Part shown: piece after piece, positions 25,370 to 33,710 of the stretch
Position numbering within the stretch: the first letter of the stretch is position 1
Layout of the letters: the number at the start of each line of letters is the position of its first letter
Assembly (NCBI RefSeq): GCF_002813445.1
Contig: NZ_PHHD01000001.1
Coordinates: 1,178,001-1,242,000, forward strand
From: Pseudomonas tolaasii NCPPB 2192
GTDB lineage: Bacteria; Pseudomonadota; Gammaproteobacteria; Pseudomonadales; Pseudomonadaceae
Length of the DNA: 64,000 nt
Direction: 5' to 3'
The notes under the pieces: generated by a model
Told to the model about the DNA's origin: nothing
The model's database searches: none
Seen by the model: only the letters and a program-made list of their open reading frames with translations
Translations under genes and position numbers: made by a program

Positions 25370-25851
25370 GCTTGTCCTGTCACTGAAAAGTTATCAGGCG
25401 CTGTTTATTTGTGTCCTGGCGACTCCATCGCCCAACGTTTTATCTTCCCGGATATATACAGCCATAAATAAATAACACCCAGGCACAATTGCCGGGTGCC
25501 AGTCTGTCGCTTTGGCCCTTCACTAAAGAATCAGACAACACATCAGTGCGTGTGGGAGGGGTAAAAATAATTGGTCGCTTTAGACCACTGACCGGGTAGT
25601 CCGAACCAAAATAACGAACAGCGTTTTGAGTACCTATCTGTAAGAAGTTTCTTTAGGAAGTTCACGACAATGCATAGTTAAAACTTCTTACAACCACTGC
25701 GGACACATTTACCTCAAGCCCATAAAACGCCCTACATTTACGCCAGGAACTCTGCGCAGACAGCCTCAGAAAAATTACTAAGGCACAACGCGTTGGCGTC
25801 AGCGGTCGATCGTGGCACGATGGCTGGGTTATCGACCGAGACCCCCAAACC
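25370..25851. other. 482-base control region between fimbrial operon and ppx
   Basis: No credible gene. It holds (a) a hairpin at 25476-25498 (CACCC-A-GGCA, CAAT loop, TGCC-GGGTG) followed on the minus strand by a T-rich stretch (TTATTTATTTAT), placed about 107 bases before the pilin ATG, possibly a leader terminator; (b) a perfect 12-base inverted repeat TGTAAGAAGTTT (25639-25650) and AAACTTCTTACA (25681-25692) with a 30-base centre. The ppx and fimbrial promoters must lie here; I cannot place their -35/-10 boxes with confidence. Confidence 0.6.
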
Positions 25852-27354
25852 ATGCCGCAATCCCAAGCCAAGAATCTGTCCCTGATCGCCGCCATCGACC
25901 TGGGCTCCAACAGCTTCCACATGGTCGTGGCCAAGGCCCAGAACGGCGAAATCCGCATCCTTGAGCGGCTCGGCGAAAAAGTACAACTGGCCGCCGGAAT
26001 CGACGACGAGCGCCAACTCAACGAAGAATCCATGCAGCGCGGGCTCGACTGCCTCAAGCGCTTCGCCCAATTGATCAACGGCATGCCGCTGGGCGCCGTA
26101 CGAATCGTCGGCACCAACGCGCTGCGCGAAGCCCGCAACCGTGGCGAATTCATCCGCCGTGCCGAGGAGATCCTTGGCCACCCGGTGGAAGTCATTTCCG
26201 GTCGTGAAGAAGCGCGCCTGATCTACCTCGGCGTGTCCCACACGCTGGCCGATACCCCCGGCAAACGCCTGGTCGCCGACATCGGCGGCGGCAGTACCGA
26301 ATTCATCATTGGGCAACGGTTTGAGCCGTTGCTGCGCGAAAGCCTGCAGATGGGCTGCGTGAGTTTTACCCAGCGTTATTTCAAGGACGGCAAGATCACC
26401 CCGGCACGCTATGCCCAGGCCTACACGGCGGCGCGGCTGGAGATCATGAGCATCGAGCACGCCCTGCACCGCCTGACCTGGGATGAGGCCATCGGCTCGT
26501 CCGGCACCATCCGCGCCATCGGCCTGGCCCTCAAGGCCGGCGGCCATGGCACGGGCGAGGTCAACGCCGAAGGCTTGGCGTGGCTCAAGCGCAAGCTGTT
26601 CAAGCTCGGCGATGCGGAGAAAATCGACTTTGACGGCATCAAGCCCGACCGCCGCGCCATTTTCCCGGCCGGGCTGGCGATTCTCGAAGCCATCTTCGAT
26701 GCCCTCGAACTGCAACGCATGGACCACTGCGACGGCGCCCTGCGCGAAGGCGTGCTGTATGACCTGCTGGGCCGCCATCACCACGAAGACGTTCGCGAAC
26801 GTACGCTCACCTCGCTGATGGAGCGTTACCACGTTGATCTGGAACAAGCCGTGCGTGTTGAGCGCAAAGCCTTGCACGCCTTCGACCAGGTGGCCGAGGA
26901 CTGGGACCTGGAAGACGGCGTCTGGCGCGAGCTGCTGGGCTGGGCCGCCAAGGTGCATGAAGTGGGCCTGGATATCGCCCACTACCATTACCACAAGCAC
27001 GGCGCCTACCTGATCGAGCACTCCGACCTCGCCGGTTTCTCCCGCGAAGATCAACAGATGCTCGCCCTGCTGGTGCGCGGCCACCGCCGTAACATTCCAA
27101 AAGACAAATTCGCCGAATTCGGCGACGAAGGCATCAAGCTGATTCGCCTGTGCGTACTGCTGCGCTTTGCGATCCTGTTCCACCACATCCGTGGCACCCA
27201 GGAAATGCCCCAGGTGACCCTGCGCGCCAATGGCGACAGCCTCGATGTGGTGTTCCCCAAAGGCTGGCTGGATGAGAACCAGCTGACCCAGGCGGACTTT
27301 GCCCAAGAGGCGGAGTGGCTGACGCGGGTGGGGTTCACGCTGAACCTGCGGTAA
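25852..27354 (+). CDS. ppx: Exopolyphosphatase
   Basis: Ppx hydrolyses terminal phosphate from polyphosphate; members can also degrade pppGpp. The 500-residue product has the ASKHA-type ATPase/phosphatase core: AAIDLGSNSFHMVV near residue 13, VISGREEARLIYLGV with the catalytic-type glutamate, DIGGGSTEFIIG near 145, and GSSGTIRAIG. The C-terminal part is an HD-like helical domain (HEVGLDIAHYHYHKHGAYLI). Convergent with ppk1, with a REP pair between the two stops. Confidence 0.95.
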   Translation: MPQSQAKNLSLIAAIDLGSNSFHMVVAKAQNGEIRILERLGEKVQLAAGIDDERQLNEESMQRGLDCLKRFAQLINGMPLGAVRIVGTNALREARNRGEFIRRAEEILGHPVEVISGREEARLIYLGVSHTLADTPGKRLVADIGGGSTEFIIGQRFEPLLRESLQMGCVSFTQRYFKDGKITPARYAQAYTAARLEIMSIEHALHRLTWDEAIGSSGTIRAIGLALKAGGHGTGEVNAEGLAWLKRKLFKLGDAEKIDFDGIKPDRRAIFPAGLAILEAIFDALELQRMDHCDGALREGVLYDLLGRHHHEDVRERTLTSLMERYHVDLEQAVRVERKALHAFDQVAEDWDLEDGVWRELLGWAAKVHEVGLDIAHYHYHKHGAYLIEHSDLAGFSREDQQMLALLVRGHRRNIPKDKFAEFGDEGIKLIRLCVLLRFAILFHHIRGTQEMPQVTLRANGDSLDVVFPKGWLDENQLTQADFAQEAEWLTRVGFTLNLR

Positions 27355-27380
27355 CGCGGTCCCAAGAACACTGCAAAAAA

Positions 27381-27471
27381 ATGTGGGAGCGGGCTTGCCC
27401 GCGATGACGGAGTGTCAGTCTATGCATCTTTGACTGACCTGCCGCCATCGCGGGCAAGCCCGCTCCCACAT
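27381..27471. repeat. REP-type inverted pair, 'CGGGCTTGCCCG' subfamily
   Basis: Arms 27381-27405 and 27447-27471 are perfect inverted copies (ATGTGGGAGCGGGCTTGCCC...). This is a different subfamily from the element at 4908 (CGGGCTTGCCCG in place of CTGGCTTGCCTG). It lies between the convergent ppx and ppk1 genes and could also fold as a terminator for both. Confidence 0.88.
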
Positions 27472-27488
27472 TAGGTTTGTGTTGGCTG

Positions 27489-29711
27489 TTAGTTCACCGA
27501 CAGAATCGGGCTGCCCAACTTCTCCAGCAAGGTTGCCTGGGCACTGCGCGGGTTCTGGTTGCCGGTCGGTGTGTTGCGCACGTAGCGCCCGTCAGGCTGC
27601 AGGCTCCAGCTGTGGGTGTTGTCGGTCAGGTAGCTTTCCAGCTCCTTCTTGACGCGCATGATCAGCTTCTTGCCTTCCACCGGGAAGCAGGTCTCCACAC
27701 GCTTGTCGAGGTTGCGCTCCATCCAGTCGGCGCTGGAAAGGAACATCTGCTCTTCACCGCCGTTGAGGAAGTAGAACACGCGGGTGTGTTCCAGGAAGCG
27801 GCCGATGATCGAACGCACGTGGATGTTGTGCGAAACACCCGCAATGCCTGGACGCAGGCAGCACATGCCGCGCACCACCAGGTCGATACGCACGCCGGAC
27901 TGGCTGGCCTTGTACAGCGCGCGGATGATCTTCGGATCGGTCAGCGAGTTGAACTTGGCGATGATGTGCGCCGGTTTGCCGTCCAGCGCGAACTGGGTCT
28001 CGCGGGCAATCATATCGAGCATGCCCTTCTTGAGCGTGAACGGCGCGTGCAGCAGCTTCTTCATGCGCAAGGTCTTGCCCATGCCGATCAGCTGGCTGAA
28101 CAGCTTGCCGACGTCTTCACACAAGGCGTCGTCGGAGGTCAGCAGGCTGTAGTCGGTGTAGAGCTTGGCGTTGCCGGCATGGTAGTTGCCGGTGCCCAAG
28201 TGGGCGTAGCGCACGATCTCGCCGGCTTCGCGGCGCAGAATCAGCATCATCTTGGCGTGGGTCTTGAAGCCGACCACGCCGTAGATCACCACCGCCCCCG
28301 CCGCTTGCAGGCGGCTGGCCAGTTGCAGGTTGGACTCTTCGTCAAACCGCGCACGCAACTCGATCACGGCGGTGACTTCCTTGCCGTTACGCGCGGCGTC
28401 GACCAGGGCATCGACGATTTCCGAGTTGGCGCCGGAACGGTACAGCGTCTGGCGTACGGCCAGTACGTGCGGGTCCTTGGCGGCCTGGCGCAGCAAGTCG
28501 ACCACCGGGGTGAACGACTCGAACGGGTGCAACAGCAGAATGTCCTGCTTGCTCACCACGCTGAAAATGTTCTCGCTGTTTTGCAGCAGCTTCGGGATCT
28601 GCGGCGTGAACGGCGTGTATTGCAACTCCGGATGGCTGTCCAGGCCGGTGATGCTGAACAGGCGCGTGAGGTTCACTGGGCCATTGACCTGGTACAGCTC
28701 GCTCTCGCTCAGGTTGAACTGCTTGAGCAAGTAATCCGAGAGGTGTTTGGGGCAGGTGTCGGCCACTTCCAGACGCACCGCATCGCCGTAACGGCGCGAG
28801 AACAGCTCGCCGCGCAGGGCGCGGGCCAAGTCTTCGACGTCTTCGGAGTCCAGCGCCAAGTCGGCGTTACGGGTCAGGCGGAACTGGTAGCAGCCCTTGA
28901 CCTTCATGCCCTGGAACAGGTCATCGGCGTGGGCGTGGATCATCGACGACAGGAATACATAGTTGTCGCCAGCGCCCCCTACCTCTTCCGGTACCTTGAT
29001 GATGCGCGGCAACAGGCGCGGCGCCGGGATGATCGCCAGGCCCGAGTCGCGGCCAAAGGCATCGATGCCTTCCAGCTCAACGATGAAGTTGAGGCTCTTG
29101 TTCACCAGCAACGGGAACGGGTGCGTCGGGTCCAGGCCAATGGGCGTGATGATCGGCGAGATCTCGTCACGGAAGTAACGGCGCACCCAGGTTTTGATCT
29201 TGGTGGTCCAGTGACGGCGACGGATGAAGCGAACCTGATGTTTTTCCAGTTCCGGCAGCAAAATATCGTTGAGGATCGCGTATTGGCGGTCCACATGGCC
29301 GTGCACCAGCTCGCTGATGCGCGCCAGGGCCTGATGCGGCTGCAGGCCATCGGCGCCGGCCTGTTCGCGGGCGAAGGTGATTTGTTTCTTGAGGCCGGCG
29401 ACGCGGATCTCGAAGAACTCGTCCAGGTTGCTGGAGAAGATCAGCAGGAATTTCAGCCGCTCCAGCAACGGGTAGGACTCATCCAGCGCCTGCTCCAGCA
29501 CGCGAATGTTGAATTGCAGTTGTGACAGCTCGCGGTGGATGTACAGGCTGCTGTCATCCAGGTTGGTCACCGCCACCACCGGGGCCGGCACAGGCGCCTC
29601 GGCCACCACGGCAGGCGGCGCGGGCTCAAGCTCCGGCGGGGTCTCGGTGACTTGTTCCACCACCGGGTGAGCGTCTTTTACGGCAACTTCGGAGAGTCCT
29701 TCGGTATTCAT
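27489..29711 (-). CDS. ppk1: Polyphosphate kinase 1
   Basis: Makes polyphosphate from ATP reversibly. The 740-residue protein has an N-terminal extension rich in Pro/Val/Glu (about residues 1-45), then the PPK1 domains: YIHRELSQLQFNIRVLEQA, SSNLDEFFEIRVAGL, FLSSMIHAHADDLFQG, and the phospholipase-D-like C-terminal domains with GFKTHAKMMLILRRE and LEHTRVFYFLNGGEEQMFLSSADWMERN, which carry the conserved histidines. Next to hemB, in the same direction, and opposite ppx, as in P. aeruginosa. Confidence 0.95.
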   Translation of the reverse strand: MNTEGLSEVAVKDAHPVVEQVTETPPELEPAPPAVVAEAPVPAPVVAVTNLDDSSLYIHRELSQLQFNIRVLEQALDESYPLLERLKFLLIFSSNLDEFFEIRVAGLKKQITFAREQAGADGLQPHQALARISELVHGHVDRQYAILNDILLPELEKHQVRFIRRRHWTTKIKTWVRRYFRDEISPIITPIGLDPTHPFPLLVNKSLNFIVELEGIDAFGRDSGLAIIPAPRLLPRIIKVPEEVGGAGDNYVFLSSMIHAHADDLFQGMKVKGCYQFRLTRNADLALDSEDVEDLARALRGELFSRRYGDAVRLEVADTCPKHLSDYLLKQFNLSESELYQVNGPVNLTRLFSITGLDSHPELQYTPFTPQIPKLLQNSENIFSVVSKQDILLLHPFESFTPVVDLLRQAAKDPHVLAVRQTLYRSGANSEIVDALVDAARNGKEVTAVIELRARFDEESNLQLASRLQAAGAVVIYGVVGFKTHAKMMLILRREAGEIVRYAHLGTGNYHAGNAKLYTDYSLLTSDDALCEDVGKLFSQLIGMGKTLRMKKLLHAPFTLKKGMLDMIARETQFALDGKPAHIIAKFNSLTDPKIIRALYKASQSGVRIDLVVRGMCCLRPGIAGVSHNIHVRSIIGRFLEHTRVFYFLNGGEEQMFLSSADWMERNLDKRVETCFPVEGKKLIMRVKKELESYLTDNTHSWSLQPDGRYVRNTPTGNQNPRSAQATLLEKLGSPILSVN

Positions 29712-29729
29712 CGAGTGTTCCTGTGAGGG

Positions 29730-30743
29730 CTATTGTTGCTCTCTAAGCAATTGGGCAGCGCGGGCGGCGAAGTAGGTCAGAATGCCATCAGCGCCCGCAC
29801 GTTTAAAGGCAGTCAGGGATTCGAGGATCACCCCTTCACTCAACCATCCATTCTGGATTGCGGCCATGTGCATGGCGTATTCACCGCTGACCTGATAGAC
29901 AAAGGTCGGCACCTTGAATTCCTCTTTGACCCGGTAAAGGATGTCCAGGTACGGCATCCCGGGCTTGACCATCACCATGTCGGCACCTTCGGCCAGGTCG
30001 GCCGCGACTTCGTGAAGGGCTTCGTGGCTGTTGGCCGGGTCCATCTGGTACGAAGCCTTGTTGGCCTTGCCCAGGTTCAACGCCGAGCCCACCGCATCGC
30101 GGAACGGGCCGTAATAGGCGCTCGCGTACTTGGCCGAGTAGGCCATGATCCGCACATTGACGTGGCCGGCCAGCTCCAGGGCTTCACGAATCGCCTGGAT
30201 GCGGCCGTCCATCATGTCCGACGGGGCAACCACCTGGGCCCCTGCAGCCGCGTGGGACAAGGCTTGCTTGACCAGCGCATCGACGGTGATGTCGTTCTGA
30301 ACATAGCCTTCTTCGTCGAGAATGCCATCCTGACCGTGGGTGGTGAACGGGTCCAGCGCCACGTCGGTGATCACGCCCAGCTCCGGGAAACGCTCGCGCA
30401 GGGCGCGGGTGGCGCGCTGGGCGATACCGTCGGGGTTCCAGGCCTCGGCGGCATCCAGGGATTTGAGTTCAGGCGGCGTGACGGGAAACAACGCCAGTGC
30501 CGGAATCCCCAGCTCCACCCAATTCGCCGCCTCGATCAGCAACTGATCAATGGTCAAGCGCTCCACACCCGGCATCGAGGCCACGGTTTCCCGGCGGTTT
30601 TCGCCGTCGAGCACAAATACCGGCAGGATCAGATCATTCGTCGTCAGCACGTTTTCACGCACCAGACGGCGAGAAAAATCATCACGACGGTTACGGCGCA
30701 GGCGGGTGGCGGGGAACAGGCGATTGGCAGGGGTAAAGCTCAC
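29730..30743 (-). CDS. hemB: Delta-aminolevulinic acid dehydratase (porphobilinogen synthase)
   Basis: Condenses two 5-aminolevulinates to porphobilinogen. The 337-residue product has both active-site lysine segments (MAYSAKYASAYYGPF and VMVKPGMPYLDILY). The metal site reads TDVALDPFTTHGQDG, without the three cysteines of zinc-dependent enzymes, so this is the magnesium-type form known from P. aeruginosa. Start is GTG at 30743 behind CAGGAGTCTGTC. The ppk1 start lies 18 bases after its stop. Confidence 0.96.
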   Translation of the reverse strand: MSFTPANRLFPATRLRRNRRDDFSRRLVRENVLTTNDLILPVFVLDGENRRETVASMPGVERLTIDQLLIEAANWVELGIPALALFPVTPPELKSLDAAEAWNPDGIAQRATRALRERFPELGVITDVALDPFTTHGQDGILDEEGYVQNDITVDALVKQALSHAAAGAQVVAPSDMMDGRIQAIREALELAGHVNVRIMAYSAKYASAYYGPFRDAVGSALNLGKANKASYQMDPANSHEALHEVAADLAEGADMVMVKPGMPYLDILYRVKEEFKVPTFVYQVSGEYAMHMAAIQNGWLSEGVILESLTAFKRAGADGILTYFAARAAQLLREQQ

Positions 30744-30951
30744 GACAGACTCCTGAGCCCGCGTTTACGGGCGAGCGTTGCAGTTATAAGCGGCCATTAT
30801 GACGAAGGAATGACAGTTGTGCTTACCGATGCGACCTGTAGTCGCATTCGTCATTTACGTAGGAATTGTTCACTTCATGACACATCTCGATACTTTCATG
30901 AATCTTCACGAAGGCGTAGGCTGCGCGTTCATTTCGCCAGCACCCTAGACC

Positions 30952-31587
30952 ATGCTTCAACAATTTCTGCATGACTTCGGCTACTTTGCCCTCTTCCTCG
31001 GCACCTTCTTCGAAGGCGAGACCATCCTGGTGCTCGCAGGCTTCCTGGCGTTCCGTGGCTACATGGATATCAACCTGGTGGTCATCGTTGCCTTCTGTGG
31101 CAGCTACGCCGGCGACCAGTTGTGGTATTTCCTGGGGCGCAAGCACGGCCGCAAATTGCTGGCACGCAAGCCGCGCTGGCAGTTGATGGGTGACAAGGCG
31201 CTGGAGCATATCCGCAAACACCCGGACATCTGGGTGCTGAGCTTTCGCTTCGTGTATGGCTTGCGCACGGTCATGCCGGTGGCGATTGGCCTGTCGGGCT
31301 ATCCGCCGGTGCGCTACCTGATTCTCAACGGAATTGGCGCGGCGATCTGGGCAGCGGCGCTGGGAGCAGCGGCTTACCACTTCGGTGCGGTGCTGGAAGG
31401 CATGCTCGGGAGCATCAAGAAATACGAGCTATGGGTATTGGGCGCGTTGCTGCTGCTGGGTTTTGGCTTGTGGTTGCGCCGTCGCTTCAAGAATGCGCGC
31501 ATCGCTCGCCAGGCCTGTGAAGACGCCAAGGCCCGGCTCGCCGCCGAGCCGGCCCCGGCAGAAGCGCCTAAGACGCCAATCGAGTAA
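30952..31587 (+). CDS. DedA family membrane protein
   Basis: A 211-residue inner-membrane protein of the DedA/VTT family, linked to lipid carrier scrambling and envelope homeostasis. Typical blocks: FLGTFFEGETILVLAGFLAFRG near residue 15, the re-entrant GSYAGDQLWYFLGRKHG, and FRFVYGLRTVMPVAIGLSG with the conserved Phe-Arg. A basic, Ala/Pro-rich tail follows the last span. The 3' end overlaps the convergent small membrane gene by 20 bases. Confidence 0.92.
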   Translation: MLQQFLHDFGYFALFLGTFFEGETILVLAGFLAFRGYMDINLVVIVAFCGSYAGDQLWYFLGRKHGRKLLARKPRWQLMGDKALEHIRKHPDIWVLSFRFVYGLRTVMPVAIGLSGYPPVRYLILNGIGAAIWAAALGAAAYHFGAVLEGMLGSIKKYELWVLGALLLLGFGLWLRRRFKNARIARQACEDAKARLAAEPAPAEAPKTPIE

Positions 31588-31981
31588 GCCGGCCCCTGCA
31601 GCAGTAGAGGCCGATCACGCTGAGCAGGCTGTAACTCACCAGGCCCAGCCAGCCCAGGTTGCCGGCCGGCCACAGCCCGACCAGCGGCGCGAGCCACACC
31701 AGCGGCACATTCAGCCCCAGGCGCACCAGCTCGGCCTTCAGCGCCCATGGGCGGTTCTCCAGAGCCACGCCCAAGGTAAACAACCCGACCGCCATCGCGC
31801 CCCAGCCCACCACCAGCGCCGCGGTGGGCAGCCCTTCACCGAAATTCATCAAATAACTGCCAAACCCCACGTACGCCGCAAATTGCAGGGCGATGTAGAG
31901 TTGTTGCCGCGGGTCCAGGGGCACTTCGAATTTGCGGAATTGGCTCAAGTCGGGCTTGGCCATCGGGTATTTCGCTTTCAC
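31568..31981 (-). CDS. C-terminal membrane part of an amber-interrupted sterol desaturase/AGMO-like protein
   Basis: A 137-codon frame with about four membrane spans (YIALQFAAYVGFGSYL, TAALVVGWGAMAVGLFTLGVAL, LNVPLVWLAPLVGLW, LVSYSLLSVIGLYCC). It is in exactly the same frame as the desaturase gene just upstream: after the desaturase TAG (31996-31994) reading continues R-P-A-D-V and into this frame. The GTG at 31981 or ATG at 31963 could restart translation, but neither has a convincing ribosome site. I read it as the severed C-terminal region of one ancestral protein; independent translation is possible but unsupported. Confidence 0.65.
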   Translation of the reverse strand: MKAKYPMAKPDLSQFRKFEVPLDPRQQLYIALQFAAYVGFGSYLMNFGEGLPTAALVVGWGAMAVGLFTLGVALENRPWALKAELVRLGLNVPLVWLAPLVGLWPAGNLGWLGLVSYSLLSVIGLYCCRGRLTRLAS

Positions 31982-31993
31982 ATCCGCCGGGCG

Positions 31994-32803
31994 CTAGCCG
32001 GTGCGCATGAACCAGATGCGCAGCTTGTCCCGCCAGTGCTCCGTGCGGCGCGCGTCATTCCACAATTGCGCATAAAACTGCAGGTTGGCCCACAACGGAT
32101 TCCAGCTGGCCAACGGCGTGGTCACGCCAAAGATCACCGGCTCGTTTTCGTCTTCTTCCTGGAAGGAGCCGAACAGCCGGTCCCAAATAATGAACACGCC
32201 GCCGTAGTTGCGATCCATGTAGAGAGCGTTCTGTGCATGGTGGGCCCGATGATTGGACGGCGTGACGAAAAACCACTCGAACCAGCCGAGCTTGGGCACA
32301 TGCCGCGTGTGTACCCAGAATTGATACAGCAGGTTCAGCGACGCCACACTGATAAACACCACCAGCGGCACGCCGAGCACGGCCAGGGGCAGGTAGAAAA
32401 TCCAGCTGAGCAGAAAGCCGGTACTGGTCTGGCGCAGGGCGGTGGTGAGGTTATAGTCCTCGCTCTGGTGATGCACCGAATGGGCGGCCCACAGGATATT
32501 GCGCTCGTGGCCCATGCGGTGCAGCCAGTAGTAACAGAAGTCGTAGAACACAAAGGCGAACACCCAGGTCCACACGCTTTGGGCGGGCAGCTCGATCAGC
32601 GCCAGGTGTTTGAGGGCGAACGCGTAGGTCAACAGCCCCACGCCTTTGGTCAGCAAGCCGGTGGTGGTCGACAGCACGCCGGTGCTGAGGCTGTTGATGG
32701 CATCCGCCACCCGGTAGTTGCTGGCGCCGCGCCAACGGTCGGCGAGCAACTCCACCACGATCAAGGCGATGAAAAACGGTACCGCGTAAGGCACGAAGTC
32801 CAT
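31994..32803 (-). CDS. Sterol desaturase/fatty acid hydroxylase family, catalytic part
   Basis: A 269-residue membrane di-iron oxygenase. The histidine clusters are complete: HRMGHE, HSVHHQSEDYN and NHRAHHAQN, with a further HTRHV. Related proteins include alkylglycerol monooxygenase, and these carry extra membrane spans after the catalytic domain. Here the frame ends at an amber codon in ...FMRTG-TAG, where I would expect Trp (TGG) before RPADV. The full uninterrupted length would be about 410 residues. The catalytic core may still fold. Substrate unknown. Confidence 0.85.
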   Translation of the reverse strand: MDFVPYAVPFFIALIVVELLADRWRGASNYRVADAINSLSTGVLSTTTGLLTKGVGLLTYAFALKHLALIELPAQSVWTWVFAFVFYDFCYYWLHRMGHERNILWAAHSVHHQSEDYNLTTALRQTSTGFLLSWIFYLPLAVLGVPLVVFISVASLNLLYQFWVHTRHVPKLGWFEWFFVTPSNHRAHHAQNALYMDRNYGGVFIIWDRLFGSFQEEDENEPVIFGVTTPLASWNPLWANLQFYAQLWNDARRTEHWRDKLRIWFMRTG

Positions 32804-32919
32804 GGGCTAGTCCGGTTTGTTTTTGTTACATCAAGATTAGGTGCAGCGGCCGTGGATCCCATTGGCAACAGGTGACAAATTAGTAGACATTTAACGCCAA
32901 GACCCCAGGAGAAACGCCC

Positions 32920-33588
32920 ATGAGCAAAAAAATTGCAGTGATCCTTTCCGGCTGTGGCGTGTACGACGGCGCAGAGATCCACGAAAGCGTGATCACCTTG
33001 CTGCGCCTGGACCAGCGCGGCGCTCAGGTTCAATGTTTTGCCCCCGACATAGCCCAATTGCACGTCATCAACCACCTCACGGGCGAAGAAATGCCCGAAT
33101 CACGCAATGTGCTGGTGGAATCGGCGCGTATCGCGCGGGGTGAAGTCAAAGACATTCGTGACGCCAATGCCGACGCGTTCGACGCGCTGATCGTGCCCGG
33201 CGGGTTTGGCGCGGCGAAGAACCTGTCGAACTTTGCCACCGAAGGCGCCGGTTGCAGCGTCAACCCGCAAGTGCTGGAGCTCGCCGAAGCCTTCGCCGAA
33301 GCGGGCAAGCCGGTGGGGCTGATTTGCATCTCGCCGGCGCTGGCGGCGAAGATCTACGGCCCCGGCGTGACCTGCACCATCGGTAACTGCCCCGACACAG
33401 CGGCCGCCCTGGACAAGATGGGCGCCACCCACCATGAATGCACGGTGGAAGAGATCGTCGAGGACAAGGCGCGCAAACTGGTAAGCACCCCCGCTTACAT
33501 GGTCGGCAAGCGCATCAGTGAAGTGGCGTCCGGCATCAACAAACTGGTGGACCGCGTGCTGGAGCTGACCCACGAGAACGACACCTGA
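32920..33588 (+). CDS. elbB: Isoprenoid biosynthesis glyoxalase ElbB
   Basis: A 222-residue DJ-1/PfpI-superfamily protein. The start MSKKIAVILSGCGVYDGAEIHESV, the LIVPGGFGAAKNLSNFA loop and the nucleophile-elbow segment GLICISPALAAKIYG are diagnostic for ElbB. The E. coli homologue has weak glyoxalase activity and was linked to isoprenoid yield; the physiological role is unsettled. CAGGAGAAACGCCC precedes the ATG. A REP pair follows the stop. Confidence 0.9.
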   Translation: MSKKIAVILSGCGVYDGAEIHESVITLLRLDQRGAQVQCFAPDIAQLHVINHLTGEEMPESRNVLVESARIARGEVKDIRDANADAFDALIVPGGFGAAKNLSNFATEGAGCSVNPQVLELAEAFAEAGKPVGLICISPALAAKIYGPGVTCTIGNCPDTAAALDKMGATHHECTVEEIVEDKARKLVSTPAYMVGKRISEVASGINKLVDRVLELTHENDT

Positions 33589-33600
33589 CACACCTGGATC

Positions 33601-33697
33601 AAAATGTGGGAGCGGGCTTGCCCGCGATGACGGAGTTTCAGTCACATAGACATTGGCTGATCCACCGCTATCGCGGGCAAGCCCGCTCCCACATTTT
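33601..33697. repeat. REP-type inverted pair, 'CGGGCTTGCCCG' subfamily
   Basis: Arms 33601-33628 and 33670-33697 are inverted copies of the subfamily also found at 27381, with flanking A and T runs that let the whole element fold as a long hairpin. It lies between convergent elbB and the iron permease gene, where it could also terminate both transcripts. Confidence 0.88.
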
Positions 33698-33710
33698 TAC
33701 TGCGTTCGCT

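Noticed and set aside
25639..25692. GacA upstream activating sequence
   Set aside because: Half-sites TGTAAG and CTTACA are present but 42 bases apart, while the known site has a six-base centre; no sRNA-like gene follows.
27477..29525. A 682-codon frame opposite ppk1
   Set aside because: Antisense shadow; the PPK1 reading is unmistakable and full length.
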